Part shown: positions 18,042 to 27,480 of the stretch, one piece after another
How positions within the stretch are numbered: position 1 is the first letter of the stretch
How the letters are laid out: each line of letters opens with the position of its first letter
Source: Gnetum montanum
Lineage: Eukaryota > Streptophyta > Gnetopsida > Gnetales > Gnetaceae
DNA length: 29,112 bases
Direction of reading: 5' to 3'
Assembly: GCA_015680685.1 (NCBI GenBank)
Contig: MNCI01010525.1
Location: forward strand, 205,382-234,493
The notes under the pieces: generated by a model
The model's database searches: none
Seen by the model: only the letters and a program-made list of their open reading frames with translations
Told to the model about the DNA's origin: nothing
Position numbers and translations under genes: made by a program

Positions 18042-19930
18042 ATGGAGGGAACTTCATACACAAAGCTGTTCGATGGATTCAAGTTCACCTATTGGAAAGC
18101 AAGGATGGAGGGCTTCTTTGAATCTATTGAGTTTGAAGTCTGTGAATCCATTTGTAAAGGCTACACACCACTTGTTGATAGTACAACAAGAGCCATTAAG
18201 TTCCACAACAAATGGAGTCAAGAAGAAAAAGATACATTCATGTTTGACTCTAAAGAAAAAAAAATTTTATATTGTACTTTGAATGAATCAAAGTTTAATA
18301 GAGTAGCAGGATGTAAAAAAGCCAAAGAAAATTGGCAAACATTAGAGGCTATGTATGAGGGAACTTCAATAGTTAAGTAATCTAAATTGTTAGTATTTCA
18401 AAGTGAGTATGCCAAGATTAAAATGAGAAAAGAAGAGAAAATAAAAGATTATTTTTCTAGAAAAAATGAACTTGTTGTGCATTAGAGGTACTGGTAAAGA
18501 TTTTCCAAAAAGTGATGTCATATTTAAAATGATTAGGGCTCTCCAATTGGAATTTAGACCAAAATTCACATCCATGGAGGATATTAGAGACTTTTCTATT
18601 TTGAAATTCAAAGAGATTCAAAGTTCCCTTATTGCTTATGAAATGGACCTCATAAGTGAAGGGGCTATTCAAGAAAAACTCATAGCCCTAAAATTAGCCT
18701 CTAGAGAAAAGGAACCTACTAAACAAGATATGGCTAGTGAAGAAGAGATAGCTCTTCTCTTATGAAGGCTGCATAGACTTAAGGTAAGAAGAAGTAATAA
18801 TTTTAATCAATAAGGATCTAATCAATTCAAAGGTAAGGAAAGAGGTTAGGAAAGAAATAGAACTTTTTCAAATTCTAACTTCAATTCCTCTTCAATAGAA
18901 TATTGGGTATGTGGTGGAAGAGGCCATGTGGCCTCCAAATGTCCAAATAATGATAGGTTATAGTAGAGAGACATAAATGATGAGGATATGAAGAAGATAA
19001 ACTTCTATACAAGTTGGGATGATAAAAAGAAATATGAGGAAGAAGTGGATGATGATGTACAAAATTCACACCTCCTCTGTATGGGCCTTACAGATGATGA
19101 AGTTAACACCTTATATGATGAATTTGAAAATTATGAAGAAAGGTAAGAATTTATGTGCAATGAACTTTTATCACTTCAAAGTGTTTTCACTAAGTTGAGT
19201 AATCAAGTAAAAATTAAGGATAAGGATATTTCTTCCTTAAATTCAAAGATTTTGGAGCTCTCAAAAGAAGTTTTAGACTTGAGGGTTGAGAATAAAGAGC
19301 TAACCAAGTCTTGTCAATAGATAAAGGAAGAGTTTGCAGATGTAAAAATTGTGAATGAAAGGTTGGTTAAAGGGAAAGAGTTCCTTCAGATGGTCTTAGG
19401 ACAAGGAAGAATTCCACATGATAAGAGTGGGCTGGGATGTTATACACAAGACGAATCATCTACATCAACTCCATCTTAGCCTAAGGCTACTCCAAAGAGT
19501 GAAGAATCAATGGGCACTACATCTCAAACAAGAGTAGCTCCTAGGTATGATCACTTTAAGTAATATATGAAAGTGAGATGTTATTATTGTCATAAATTAG
19601 GGCATAAGAAATGGAAGTGCAATTTAAAATATTATCACATGATCACTTGGTCATATCATAGGACTTCTTGGTCTTATTTGAATGTTCCTAGAAAGGATTT
19701 TTCATAGGGTAAAAAGGATAGGTAAACAAATCATAGAGGAGTTAAGAAAGATTAGATAACTCAAAAAAAGAAAGGAGTTTGAAAAGTTTGGAGAATTAAG
19801 AGGAAGGAACCTAAGAATGAGAAGACATTATCTAGCCAGTTTATGAAAGGAAGTCAAGCCTTGAAAATTGAAGAAATCTGTGTAAGAAGAGGAACCTCAA
19901 AAGAAGAATCTCATTCTCTAACACTCTAGG
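18042..19930 (+). pseudogene. gag: Copia1 gag remnant with two zinc knuckles
   Basis: ATG 18042 (MEGTSYTKLFDGFKFTYWKA) opens a UBN2/DUF4219-like N-terminus that runs to a stop at 18380. After a shift near 18470 one frame continues to about 19930 with scattered stops. The UBN2-like part contains IRGTGKDFPKSDVIFKMIRA. The first CCHC knuckle, EYWVCGGRGHVASKCPN (about 18898-18948), has Tyr for its first Cys. An acidic stretch and a Leu/Lys/Glu heptad-like coiled coil follow (about 19165-19400). The DKSGLGC motif (19420-19440) comes next. The second CCHC, CYYCHKLGHKKWKC (19579-19620), is intact. A basic tail ends near 19930. The domain order matches the long Gag of SIRE/Maximus elements. Confidence 0.82.
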
Positions 19931-20596
19931 CATCTTAATTCTCAATTACAAATAAGGTAAGTCAAGGTAAATCTTTATTTCCATGCTTGCTAAATATTTT
20001 TTCAGTACTTAATTTCAAGAATTTAAAAAGATTAAATTATGTTGATGTGTGCTTACCATGGAATGTTAGCTTTAGTATTCTAGAAATGTAGATTAGCTCT
20101 TACAAGAGAAGATATTTGGTACTGTTAGAATATTTAATTATGGTATTTCTTATGAATGTATGAGCATGATGTGATTAATCTTATAATTGAATGAAATTTT
20201 GAGGTACTTGTATAGTTTTTATTGAAAAATCATCTTCTAGTTTCTTAACTTTATTTCTAAATGACTCAAAACTAAAGGCCTTATGTTAAACTTTTATTAT
20301 ATATTGTTCTTCCCTTTGATATTACAAAGCTCATTTCTTTTGGAAGATTCAAGCATTTGAACTAGAATCTTTGATGAAAATCATGAATCTTTTGAAGAAA
20401 AATTTATAGAGGAATTATTAGTACTATTAATAGGAGACTCTAGTCTCCACACTTGATCTTAAAATTGTGTTAAAGGGATAATACCTTGATGAGAATAAGA
20501 ACAAGTTGATCCAAAAGGGCCCAAAGGTAGTAGTAGAATCTACGCAATTGTAGTCCACTCTAAGTGTGGTTACAACCCTAAACCCTAAACCACATG
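19931..20596 (+). other. Copia1 noncoding region 3' of gag
   Basis: AT-rich, with no integrase, RT or RNase H motif in any frame I read. It occupies the place of the whole pol region. It includes a telomere-like motif at 20576-20591 and a short partial palindrome near 20534-20565. Confidence 0.55.
20576..20591. repeat. Telomere-like CCCTAAA motif (2.3 copies)
   Basis: CCCTAAACCCTAAACC equals two plant telomere units plus two bases. It is too short for an interstitial telomere array, and such telo-box-like motifs also occur in plant promoters. Confidence 0.7.
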
Positions 20597-20756
20597 TTGA
20601 GAGGAACAAATTCGAGAGGTGTGTAAGAAATATACCCTCTAAGTGTGGACTACCCAAGTTGGGGAACCATGTTAAAATTGGTTGTGTTCTTTGTGGCTAA
20701 AAATTTTAATTTGGGGAATTTATTCATCCTCACCCTTCTAAGTTCAACAATCCTTA
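20597..20756 (+). repeat. Copia1 3' LTR, terminal part only
   Basis: It matches 17823-17982 at roughly 85% by eye, including GTGTGGACTACCCAAGTTGG and AATTTTAATTTG. The remaining 900 or so bases expected at the 5' side of this LTR are not recognisable, so most of U3 has been deleted or replaced. Confidence 0.78.
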
Positions 20757-20757
20757 T

Positions 20758-21573
20758 GTGTTGTAATGAACTAAGTTTTAGACATTATGAGAAGGACCAC
20801 ACATTATATGTTTAACTTTTCCTTCCAAGGATATGATAATTTACCACTCAACAAGCCCCCAAAAGTACATGTTGGTCAAACATCTAATAACTAAAATCCT
20901 TTACAGACTTCCAAGTAACTAACCATAATAACAACACCTCAACCAAGAACAAGCTCGCTCCATTTTTTGAATCTCCTCCTTCTAACTTAGTCATGGGGGA
21001 GATACCCATCTATCATAATACCTTGAAGAGGATGAAAAATATTTTCTTCTTTTTGTTTTACATCATTATTTATACATTTTTTATTTCTTTATATTTTAAT
21101 GTTTCTTTTACATATTTTAGTTTTTTATTTTGCTATTATCATTAGTTTCATTTCATTTTTACTACAGTCTTTGATTTTGTTCCATTGCAACTACAAACTT
21201 TAGTAATTGTTGAATGCAACTATTAATATTAGAGATCCTTATACAAGCCAACTTTATCCTTAGATTATGCTATCTAATAATGAGTTATTAGTTTTCTAGT
21301 GGTACTAGGCAGTGAGCTTACAACACTCATTCATTCTATCTATCTTACAAGGAGATCTATTTCATGATAGCATGATGATTTTGTCACATGAAAACTAAAA
21401 TAAACAAGTAATCTTGTTGCCCAAAAAACTAGGATAGGACCTAGTGAGAACAAAAAAGGGTGCGGTCTCAAAGAGATTTGTTGGGTTCTCTTCTTGACTT
21501 CCCTTGTTTTATGACTCCTCATGGAGTGTATCATCACTTCTACTATAGATCATAAAAGGAAGTATGTCATTGT
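20758..21573 (+). other. Gyp2 3' noncoding region, left part
   Basis: Noncoding. AGTCATGGGGGAGAT at 20989 and the following T-rich DNA align with Gyp1 from 4226, and the AAAAAGGGTGCGGTCTCAAAG segment at about 21453 aligns with about 4800 of Gyp1. It continues on the far side of Copia2. Confidence 0.65.
20989..20999 (+). other. Internal PPT-like motif of Gyp2
   Basis: AGTCATGGGGG, identical to the core of the Gyp1 polypurine tract and located like the Gyp1 internal copy at 4226-4236, at the junction of coding and 3' noncoding DNA. Confidence 0.5.
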
Positions 21574-22063
21574 TGTTGAGTATTGTGTAGTGTAAAAATT
21601 ATTTTCTCCTACTTTGAATTTTTTTTTAAAAAAAGCTTATTTGGATTAGTAACTTTTAAATTTTTTTTTATCATGTAGTTTTTTTTAATAAAATAAATGT
21701 TTTTCAATTAGTTAGTGATTAGTTATGATGATTTTAACTTAGTCATGTTGAGTTTAACTCCCAGTTGAGTTTTTTTTTTTAATAAAAAGCACTTAGAAGA
21801 GCTGCCTTAGTGTGGAAAAGCCTGATGTAATGTATTTTCAAAAATAATGGAAGAAGTTATTAGGTCTCATATTTCTCAAGTTTTAATTTTTCATAGTGAA
21901 TTTTCCAATGATTTGATTTTCACTCTTTAGTTTCTTAATTTCTTAGTTATTTCACAATACATTTCTTATGGCATCATAAGATTTCATAGTATCATAAGTA
22001 TTTTTCATTTTTTAACTACAAAGCTTTCATTCCTCCCCATCCTTCGCTGCACTCATTCTAATG
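21574..22063 (+). repeat. Copia2 5' LTR (about 490 bp)
   Basis: The start TGTTGAG is defined by comparison with the 3' LTR, which follows the polypurine tract. The end, just before the PBS, is approximate. Long identical blocks with the 3' copy include GTGAATTTTCCAATGATTTG and TTTAGTTTCTTAATTTC. Confidence 0.88.
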
Positions 22064-22065
22064 AT

Positions 22066-22077
22066 TGGCATTGAAGT
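22066..22077 (+). other. Decayed PBS of Copia2
   Basis: TGGCATTGAAGT differs from the initiator tRNA-Met PBS TGGTATCAGAGC only by transitions (7 of 12 identical) and sits directly after the LTR. Confidence 0.45.
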
Positions 22078-22092
22078 AATTAATCCATTCTA

Positions 22093-23125
22093 ATGGCTAA
22101 TAAATAAATCAAATACATTCCTAAGTTTTCTATTATTTTTGATGGATCTCATGATTTTACTTATTGGTCATATCTAATGAAATTCTTCCTTCAAGTTCAT
22201 GAAGTGTGGGAGTATGTTTAACCTAGTTTTGTTGTGCCTCTAGGTCCTATGATGAGAGAGTAGAGGAATAAGCTCAAAAGAGATAGGAAGATTGATTCAT
22301 TAATGAAGATGATTATTTTTACCAATGTTTCAGAGGTAATTGAATCTAGAATCATTACTAAAGAAACTTATAAGGCTTGTTTAGACACCTTGTAAGAAGA
22401 GTACAGAGGTAATGAGGAAAATAGGAAATTGAAGAAAATGAAATACAGGATTGAGTTTGATAATTTGAGGATTGTAAGAGGTGAGTCTCTCTCTGATTGT
22501 TTTGATAAGCTTCACATTATTTTGAGAAATTTGGATGAGTACAATTGTAGCCTCCCAGTGTAGTAGAAGGTAAATAAGATGATCCAACTTATTTACAATG
22601 ATTATAGATTCTCAACCTCCATTAACATTATTATTAATATAAAAGACTATTCCATCTATATAATTGATGAGTTAATTGCAAGTTTGAAATCTTTAAAAGA
22701 ATGGAATATTTTATCCAAATGAGAATGGTTATGTTATAACTCCAAGCCCTTCAAGAGGTAGAAGATTTACTAGAGGAAGAAGAGGGGGAGGTAGATTTAA
22801 CTATTTAAGAGAAGAGATGCAATCAAATGACACAAGGCCTCAAAATTTCACAGGAGGATTTTAGCCAAGAGATAGAGGTTTTTAGAATTTTTCTAGATGA
22901 AGAGGAGGCCCTAAAGGTGGTAGGATAAATTTCCAATCAAAATGAGGTTAAGATGCACCATCTTCATCAATTCCATGGTGCACCTTTTGTGGCAAGAGAG
23001 GCCATTAATAAGAAAGATGTTGAGAAAAGACTAGTATTCAAAATATTACAATTCAAGATACTCAAGAATGAGAAAATCCTACATCACAAAATATAGGAAA
23101 AAAAATTATAGATTATCAAGATAAC
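22093..23125 (+). pseudogene. gag: Copia2 gag remnant
   Basis: ATG 22093 is followed by a stop at codon 5, then a UBN2-like copia Gag: IFDGSHDFTYWSYLMKFFL, ESRIITKETYKACLDTL and ESLSDCFDKLHIILRNLDEY. A shift near 22724 leads to an RGG-like basic linker (SRGRRFTRGRRGGGRF, about 22750-22800). The zinc knuckle starts as CTFCGKRGH (about 22980-23008), with two stop codons before the last Cys position. Confidence 0.82.
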
Positions 23126-23400
23126 TCAAATTTTATAGCATTCACCATGTTTGATAATATCACTTCAAGTACATGAATCCTTAACAATGGTTTTTCAAAC
23201 CACATGACTCTTCACAAAGAAAGTTTTATTGAGTATAAGTTGAATGGAAACTTGGACACAATCAAAGTTGGTGACGTTGAGTAGATTCACATTGAAGGAA
23301 TTGGAAAAGATCTTATTACTCTTAAATATGTAAGTAAAGTGTAGGTCCATGATGTTTTCTATGTTCCAAAATTGTTTAATTCTTTGCTTTTAGTTGGGTA
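23126..23400 (+). pseudogene. Copia2 protease remnant
   Basis: The motif around NNGFSNHMT (23183-23209) matches the copia protease site DSGCSNHMT. The catalytic Asp is Asn (AAC) and the Ser is Asn (AAT). The domain continues with IKVGDVE, IHIEGIGK and VHDVFYVPKLFNSLL, the usual copia protease C-terminus, with several stops. Confidence 0.8.
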
Positions 23401-23401
23401 G

Positions 23402-24520
23402 ATGGTGACAAGGCGAAATAAGGTTGTTTTTGAAGATTACATTTGTATAATTTTAGACTCAAGAAGGATCATAGCTAAGCTTCCAAGATTAAAAAATCAA
23501 ATCTATTATCTTGGATCTACTTTTGTACAGAATCATGTTAATGAAAAGTTTAGTTTTACAACTAAGATTGAAGAGGCAAGATTGTGGCATTGGAGGCTTG
23601 GGCATGTCTCCTATAAAAACGTTGAGAAGTTGGTTAACTTTATGGTTTCTCTGGTTTAAAGTTCTTAAATTTTCCCAATCAAGTTTGTGACACATATCGT
23701 AAAGGTAAGCAAAAGGCCTTTTCTCATGTAGATCATATGGAAAAGAAGGCATATCCTCTAGAACTTTTTCATATAAATGTTGTTAAACTTATGTCCATAG
23801 TTGCAATTAATGGAGAAAGATATATTTTAGTAATTTTTGATGATTTTTCCAGGTGTGCTTGGTCATATGTTTTGCAGTCCAATTATTAAGTGTTTACTAT
23901 GTTTAAGAATTTCATAAGCTTATTGAGAATAGGTTTAATTTGAGGATTAAGGAAATCATGTCAAATCTTGGTGGTGAATTTGTTTCAAATGAATTTGATG
24001 ATTATTTTGATGAATGTGGAATAGAGAATCAAACCAAATGTGGGTATTCACCCAAAAGCAATCACATAGTAGAAAGGAAGAATGATGTCTTATAGGATAT
24101 GCCAAGATTTTTTTTGAAACATGTCTTAATTTTGAATGAGTACTAGCATGAGGAAGTCCACATGGCAACCTATTTGCTTAATATGTTGATCACTTCATCA
24201 AATAGAGAGAAGAATCCTTATTAGTTGCTTTATGATAAGCTTCCAAATTTATCACATTTAAATGTGTTTGGTTGTATTTGTTATGTCAACATTCTAACTC
24301 AATTGATAGATAAGTTTGATGATAGAGGAAAAGGTGTTTGTTTTATGGTCATGATTCAAGAACATGTGGATATAAATGTTTTGATATCATTGATAAGAAG
24401 TGGTATTTCTTTAGAAATGTTATATTTGATGAATAAAAGACAAGTTTTGATGAGTTTTGATCAAGATAAGAAGCAAGAGTATAGTTTAAGTCTTTGGGTG
24501 TAAAAGGATCATCCATCTTC
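23402..24520 (+). pseudogene. Copia2 GAG-pre-integrase and integrase remnant
   Basis: The pre-integrase motif ARLWHWRLGHVSYKNVEKL lies at 23574-23630. The core follows in shifted frames. The first catalytic position reads HIN instead of HTD (23770-23778). YILVIFDDFSRCAWSYVL is at about 23822-23875. The second catalytic position reads SNLGGEFVS instead of SDNGGEF (Asn at 23964-23966). The Glu is retained in IVERKND (about 24068). The C-terminal PNLSHLNVFGCICYVNI (24243-24293) is typical of copia. There are at least two frameshifts. Confidence 0.87.
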
Positions 24521-24524
24521 TCAA

Positions 24525-25460
24525 ATGTTGGATAGAGAATTTAATAAAAGAATGAGAAGAAGTAAATTCATTGCTCATGTTGTATGTGTTTCTCTTTCAC
24601 ATGAGCCCTTAAATATTAGGGAGGCCCTTAAATCTCAAGTTTCGATTAAAGCCATAAAGAAGAAAATGAGTTCTATTGAGAGAAATGAAACTTGGACATT
24701 GGTGGACATGCCAAAAGGAAGAAAGTCATTGATACCAAATGGATCTTCAAAACCAAATATAATGAAGTTCATAAAATTATTTCACACAAGGCTATACTTG
24801 TAGCAAGAGGTTTTATTTCAAGGAAACATGTTGATTATAATGATATTTTTACTCTTGTTGCTAGATTTGAGACTATTAATCTTATGGTATCCCTTGCTAC
24901 TTATAAAGATATGAAACTCTATCAAATGGATGTTGATTCTACGATTCTTAATGGAAGGTTAGAAGAGGAGATTTATATTTATCAAATTGAAGGTTTTGAG
25001 GTTCAAGGTCAAGAAAACAAGATGTGAAAGTTGAATAAAGCTTTCTATGATATGAAGCAAGATTTAAAAGCTTGGTTTCATAGAATTGATGAATTTTTTT
25101 CTCAAGAATGATTATAGGAGTTGTATGTTTAAGACTACCTTGTACTTTAAACATGAAGGTTTTGATTTCATCATTATTTCACTATATGTTAATGACTTAG
25201 TTTTTAAGGCTATGTATGAAAAATTAAATGAGCAATTTAGGCATGATATAAAAGGTGAGTTTGAGATGAAGGACATGGGAGTTCTTAAATATTTTTTAGG
25301 AATCTGAATTAATTGGAAAGAAGATTGTTTGAAGATGCATTAGTCAAAGTATGCACAATCCATCATTGGAAAGTATGGACTAGAGGAAGCAAAGATTACT
25401 GCAACTTCACTTCTCCAAAATATGAAGCTTTGAAGAAAAGATACTTCATTGGTTGATCCT
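24525..25460 (+). pseudogene. pol: Copia2 reverse transcriptase remnant
   Basis: RVT_2-type RT. MSSIERNETWTLVDMPKGRK is followed by a one-base shift near 24720 and then VIDTKWIFKTKYNE, KAILVARGF, DYNDIFTLVARFETINLMVS and the conserved YQMDVDSTILNGRLEEEIYI (24921-24980) with its Asp intact. The active-site box YVDD reads YVND (25185-25196). FEMKDMGVLKYFLGI closes the palm region (about 25260-25305). Confidence 0.9.
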
Positions 25461-26060
25461 TACTTATATAGATGTATGATTGGTTCATTAAGATTTTTAT
25501 GTTATAACAAGCTTGATTTGGGATATGCAAATTCATTTTTATCAAGGTTTATGTAAGAGCCAAGGCAGTCACATCTTAATTCCTTGAATAATTTTTTTGA
25601 GGTATGTTAAGGAAATAACTAATTTTGACATTTTTGATTGAAAAGGAGATGTATATGATCATAATTCAACTTCTAGTTGCTTTATTTTTCATGGTTATAA
25701 TCCTATTTATTGGGAAAGAAAAAGAAATAAACTAGTGTGAACATTAATGATGTGAGGTAGAATTTCTTGCTATGGCTAAATGTCTCTAGCATGTTTTATG
25801 GTTAAAAAAGTTATTTTCTTAGTTGCGTTTTGAATTTGAGCTTTTAATTCCATGTTGGTGAATAATATATTAGCAATTAAACTATTTAATGAGCACATAA
25901 TTCATATGAAGAGAAAGCACACTGACATCAAATATTACTTTATCAAGTATGAAGTGAAGAAGGGCATAAATAAGCCCACACATGTTCAAAGTAGTGGTCA
26001 ATTATTTGATTTACTAACTAAACCATTATAGGCTTATTGAATTGGCTATCTTTTAAACAT
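25460..26060 (+). pseudogene. Copia2 RNase H remnant
   Basis: GSLRFLCYNKLDLGYA (about 25482) corresponds to the copia G-S-L-x-Y-L segment. EVEFLAMAKCL (about 25755) matches the EAEY-x-A region. KRKHTDIKYYFIKYEV (about 25912) and SSGQLFDLLTKPL (about 25992-26030) match the C-terminal KHIDI...QLADIFTKPL pattern. Stops and frameshifts abound. Confidence 0.8.
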
Positions 26061-26141
26061 GATTGGTATATGAAAAGTAGATGATAAGAAGAAATATATT
26101 CAAGTTTCTAATTCAGCTATTCTTAAATTAATTTTAACACT

Positions 26142-26152
26142 AAAGGAGGGAA
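26142..26152 (+). other. Polypurine tract of Copia2
   Basis: AAAGGAGGGAA sits directly before TGTTAAGTATTG, the usual arrangement and sequence type for plant Ty1/copia. Confidence 0.85.
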
Positions 26153-26665
26153 TGTTAAGTATTGTGTAGTGTAGAAATTATTTTTTCCTAATTTGGAATT
26201 TTTTTAAAAAAATTATTTAGGTTAGTTACTTTTTTTAATTATTAAAGTATTTTCATATTATGTAATGTTTTTTTAAAAAAGTAAAATTTTTTCTCGAGTG
26301 ATTAGTTATGATGAGTTTGACTTAGTCATGTTGATTTTTTCTCCCAATTAAATTTGTTTTCTTTTTTCTATGAAAAGTAGTTAGAAGAGCTACCTTAGTA
26401 TGCAAAAAAGCCTTATCTAATGCTTTTAAAGAATAATGAAAGAAGTTATCAATTTTCATATATCTCATGTTTTATTCCAATTTTAATTTTTCACAGTGAA
26501 TTTTCCAATGATTTGATTTTCACAGTTTAGTTTCTTAATTTCTTAGTTATTTTATAGTACATTTCACATGACATCACAAGATTTCATAATATCACAAGTG
26601 TTTATCATTTTTTAACTACAAATCTTTCATTCCTCCTCATCCTATCCATTGTGCTCATTTCAATA
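26153..26665 (+). repeat. Copia2 3' LTR (about 513 bp)
   Basis: It aligns along its length with 21574-22063. The start is set by the polypurine tract. The end is approximate, chosen from the alignment and the possible ATAGT duplication that follows. Confidence 0.87.
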
Positions 26666-26670
26666 ATAGT

Positions 26671-27480
26671 AATATGTGGTTCCTAAAAAAACACTCTTTG
26701 AAGATCTCTTAAGATACAAGCATTGGTTATGAGGCTAGAAGGACATATTACCCATGCCTAAAGACACTTCTCTAACTAAGGCTCAAATTTATTCCTAAAT
26801 AATCTATGATTACTTCCTTCTTCTCTTTTTTTCTTTTTTGAGAGTGATGATTGTTCTCTATGATTGTTGTTAACTTATGATGGTAGAAGAGGAGGGCCAC
26901 ATGAATGTAAAGCCATTGTAAATGGTATGAACTTGGTCTAGACTCAAAAATAGACCAATATCAAGATCATCCTAACCACACATTTTACCAAGGAGCTCTT
27001 GTAGTTATGATGTGGATTCTCCTCTTCTAATCTCTCTCTCTTTACTATTCTAACACAATTTTTTAACCTTACTACCTAGTACCATGGTCAACTATTAGTT
27101 TTCGTTTGGTAGATTGCATAATTCTAAGATAATCTCTTACATAGGTATGGTATTTAATTTAAACCACCATTCATTATTTAGGATGTCTATTGAATTGTTG
27201 TGATGAGGTTATGCATGGGCATTTATAGGCATAAGCTTTCTTTGGAAAGGATACACTTGCATAACTTTTGGTTTTTTTTAGTGTAAACACCATAATCATG
27301 GGTTTCAATTTGGTTTGGATAATCTTGATAGTCTACATCATCCAAGTTTATGAAAAAACAACTCTTTTTACTCATTCCATTTGTTTAGTTTTCTCCACTT
27401 CATGAACTAGATCCTTATGAGACGTTGTTACCTTGGTTTCTCAACTTTTTAGCTTTCAGTTGGCTCTTTTTCATATCCAA
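26671..27480 (+). other. Gyp2 3' noncoding region, right part
   Basis: Noncoding. ACAAGCATTGGTTATG (26717) and CTCTAACTAAGG (26770) match Gyp1 5046 and 5081. The ATTTATAGGCATAAGCTT...GGAAAGGA block (about 27220) matches Gyp1 at about 5497, and ATAATCATGGG (27290) corresponds to the Gyp1 PPT-like site at 5707. Similarity fades after about 27320, so the right limit is a guess. Confidence 0.55.

Larger units (their letters stand above)
16904..20757 (+). mobile_element. Copia1: gag-only Ty1/copia element, SIRE/Maximus-like
   Basis: The 5' LTR (about 16904-17982) is followed by an initiator tRNA-Met PBS and a long gag remnant, then about 670 bp of noncoding DNA, then the last 160 bp of a 3' LTR matching 17823-17982. 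No protease, integrase or RT motif was found. The gag layout (UBN2-like domain, zinc knuckle, coiled coil, KSGLG motif, second zinc knuckle) resembles SIRE/Maximus copia elements. It lies between the integrase and the 3' noncoding region of Gyp2, so it inserted into Gyp2. The left boundary is uncertain within about 70 bp and I found no target duplication. Confidence 0.72.
21574..26665 (+). mobile_element. Copia2: structurally complete, dead Ty1/copia element
   Basis: Order: 5' LTR, PBS, gag, protease, integrase, RT, RNase H, polypurine tract, 3' LTR. The integrase-before-RT order defines Ty1/copia. The LTRs start TGTTGAGTATTGTG and TGTTAAGTATTGTG and are about 86% identical by eye in the sampled blocks. 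ATTGT (21569-21573) and ATAGT (26666-26670) may be a mutated 5-bp target duplication. It interrupts the Gyp2 3' noncoding region at the place matching about 4945 of Gyp1. All main active sites are mutated. Confidence 0.9.
8979..27480 (+). mobile_element. Gyp2: old autonomous-type Athila-like Ty3/gypsy element, interrupted
   Basis: Segments are 5' LTR 8979-11540 (with an insert at about 9710-11430), PBS 11542-11559, gag, protease, RT and integrase to about 16830, 3' noncoding 20758-21573 and again 26671 to about 27480. The gaps are filled by Copia1 and Copia2. Gag, protease and 3' noncoding parts match Gyp1. RT and integrase show Athila-type motifs. Stops and frameshifts are dense throughout. 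The right end is approximate, and no 3' LTR was recognised before the window ends. Confidence 0.75.

Noticed and set aside
20576-20591. Interstitial telomere
   Set aside because: Only two units. Listed as a motif, not as a telomeric array.
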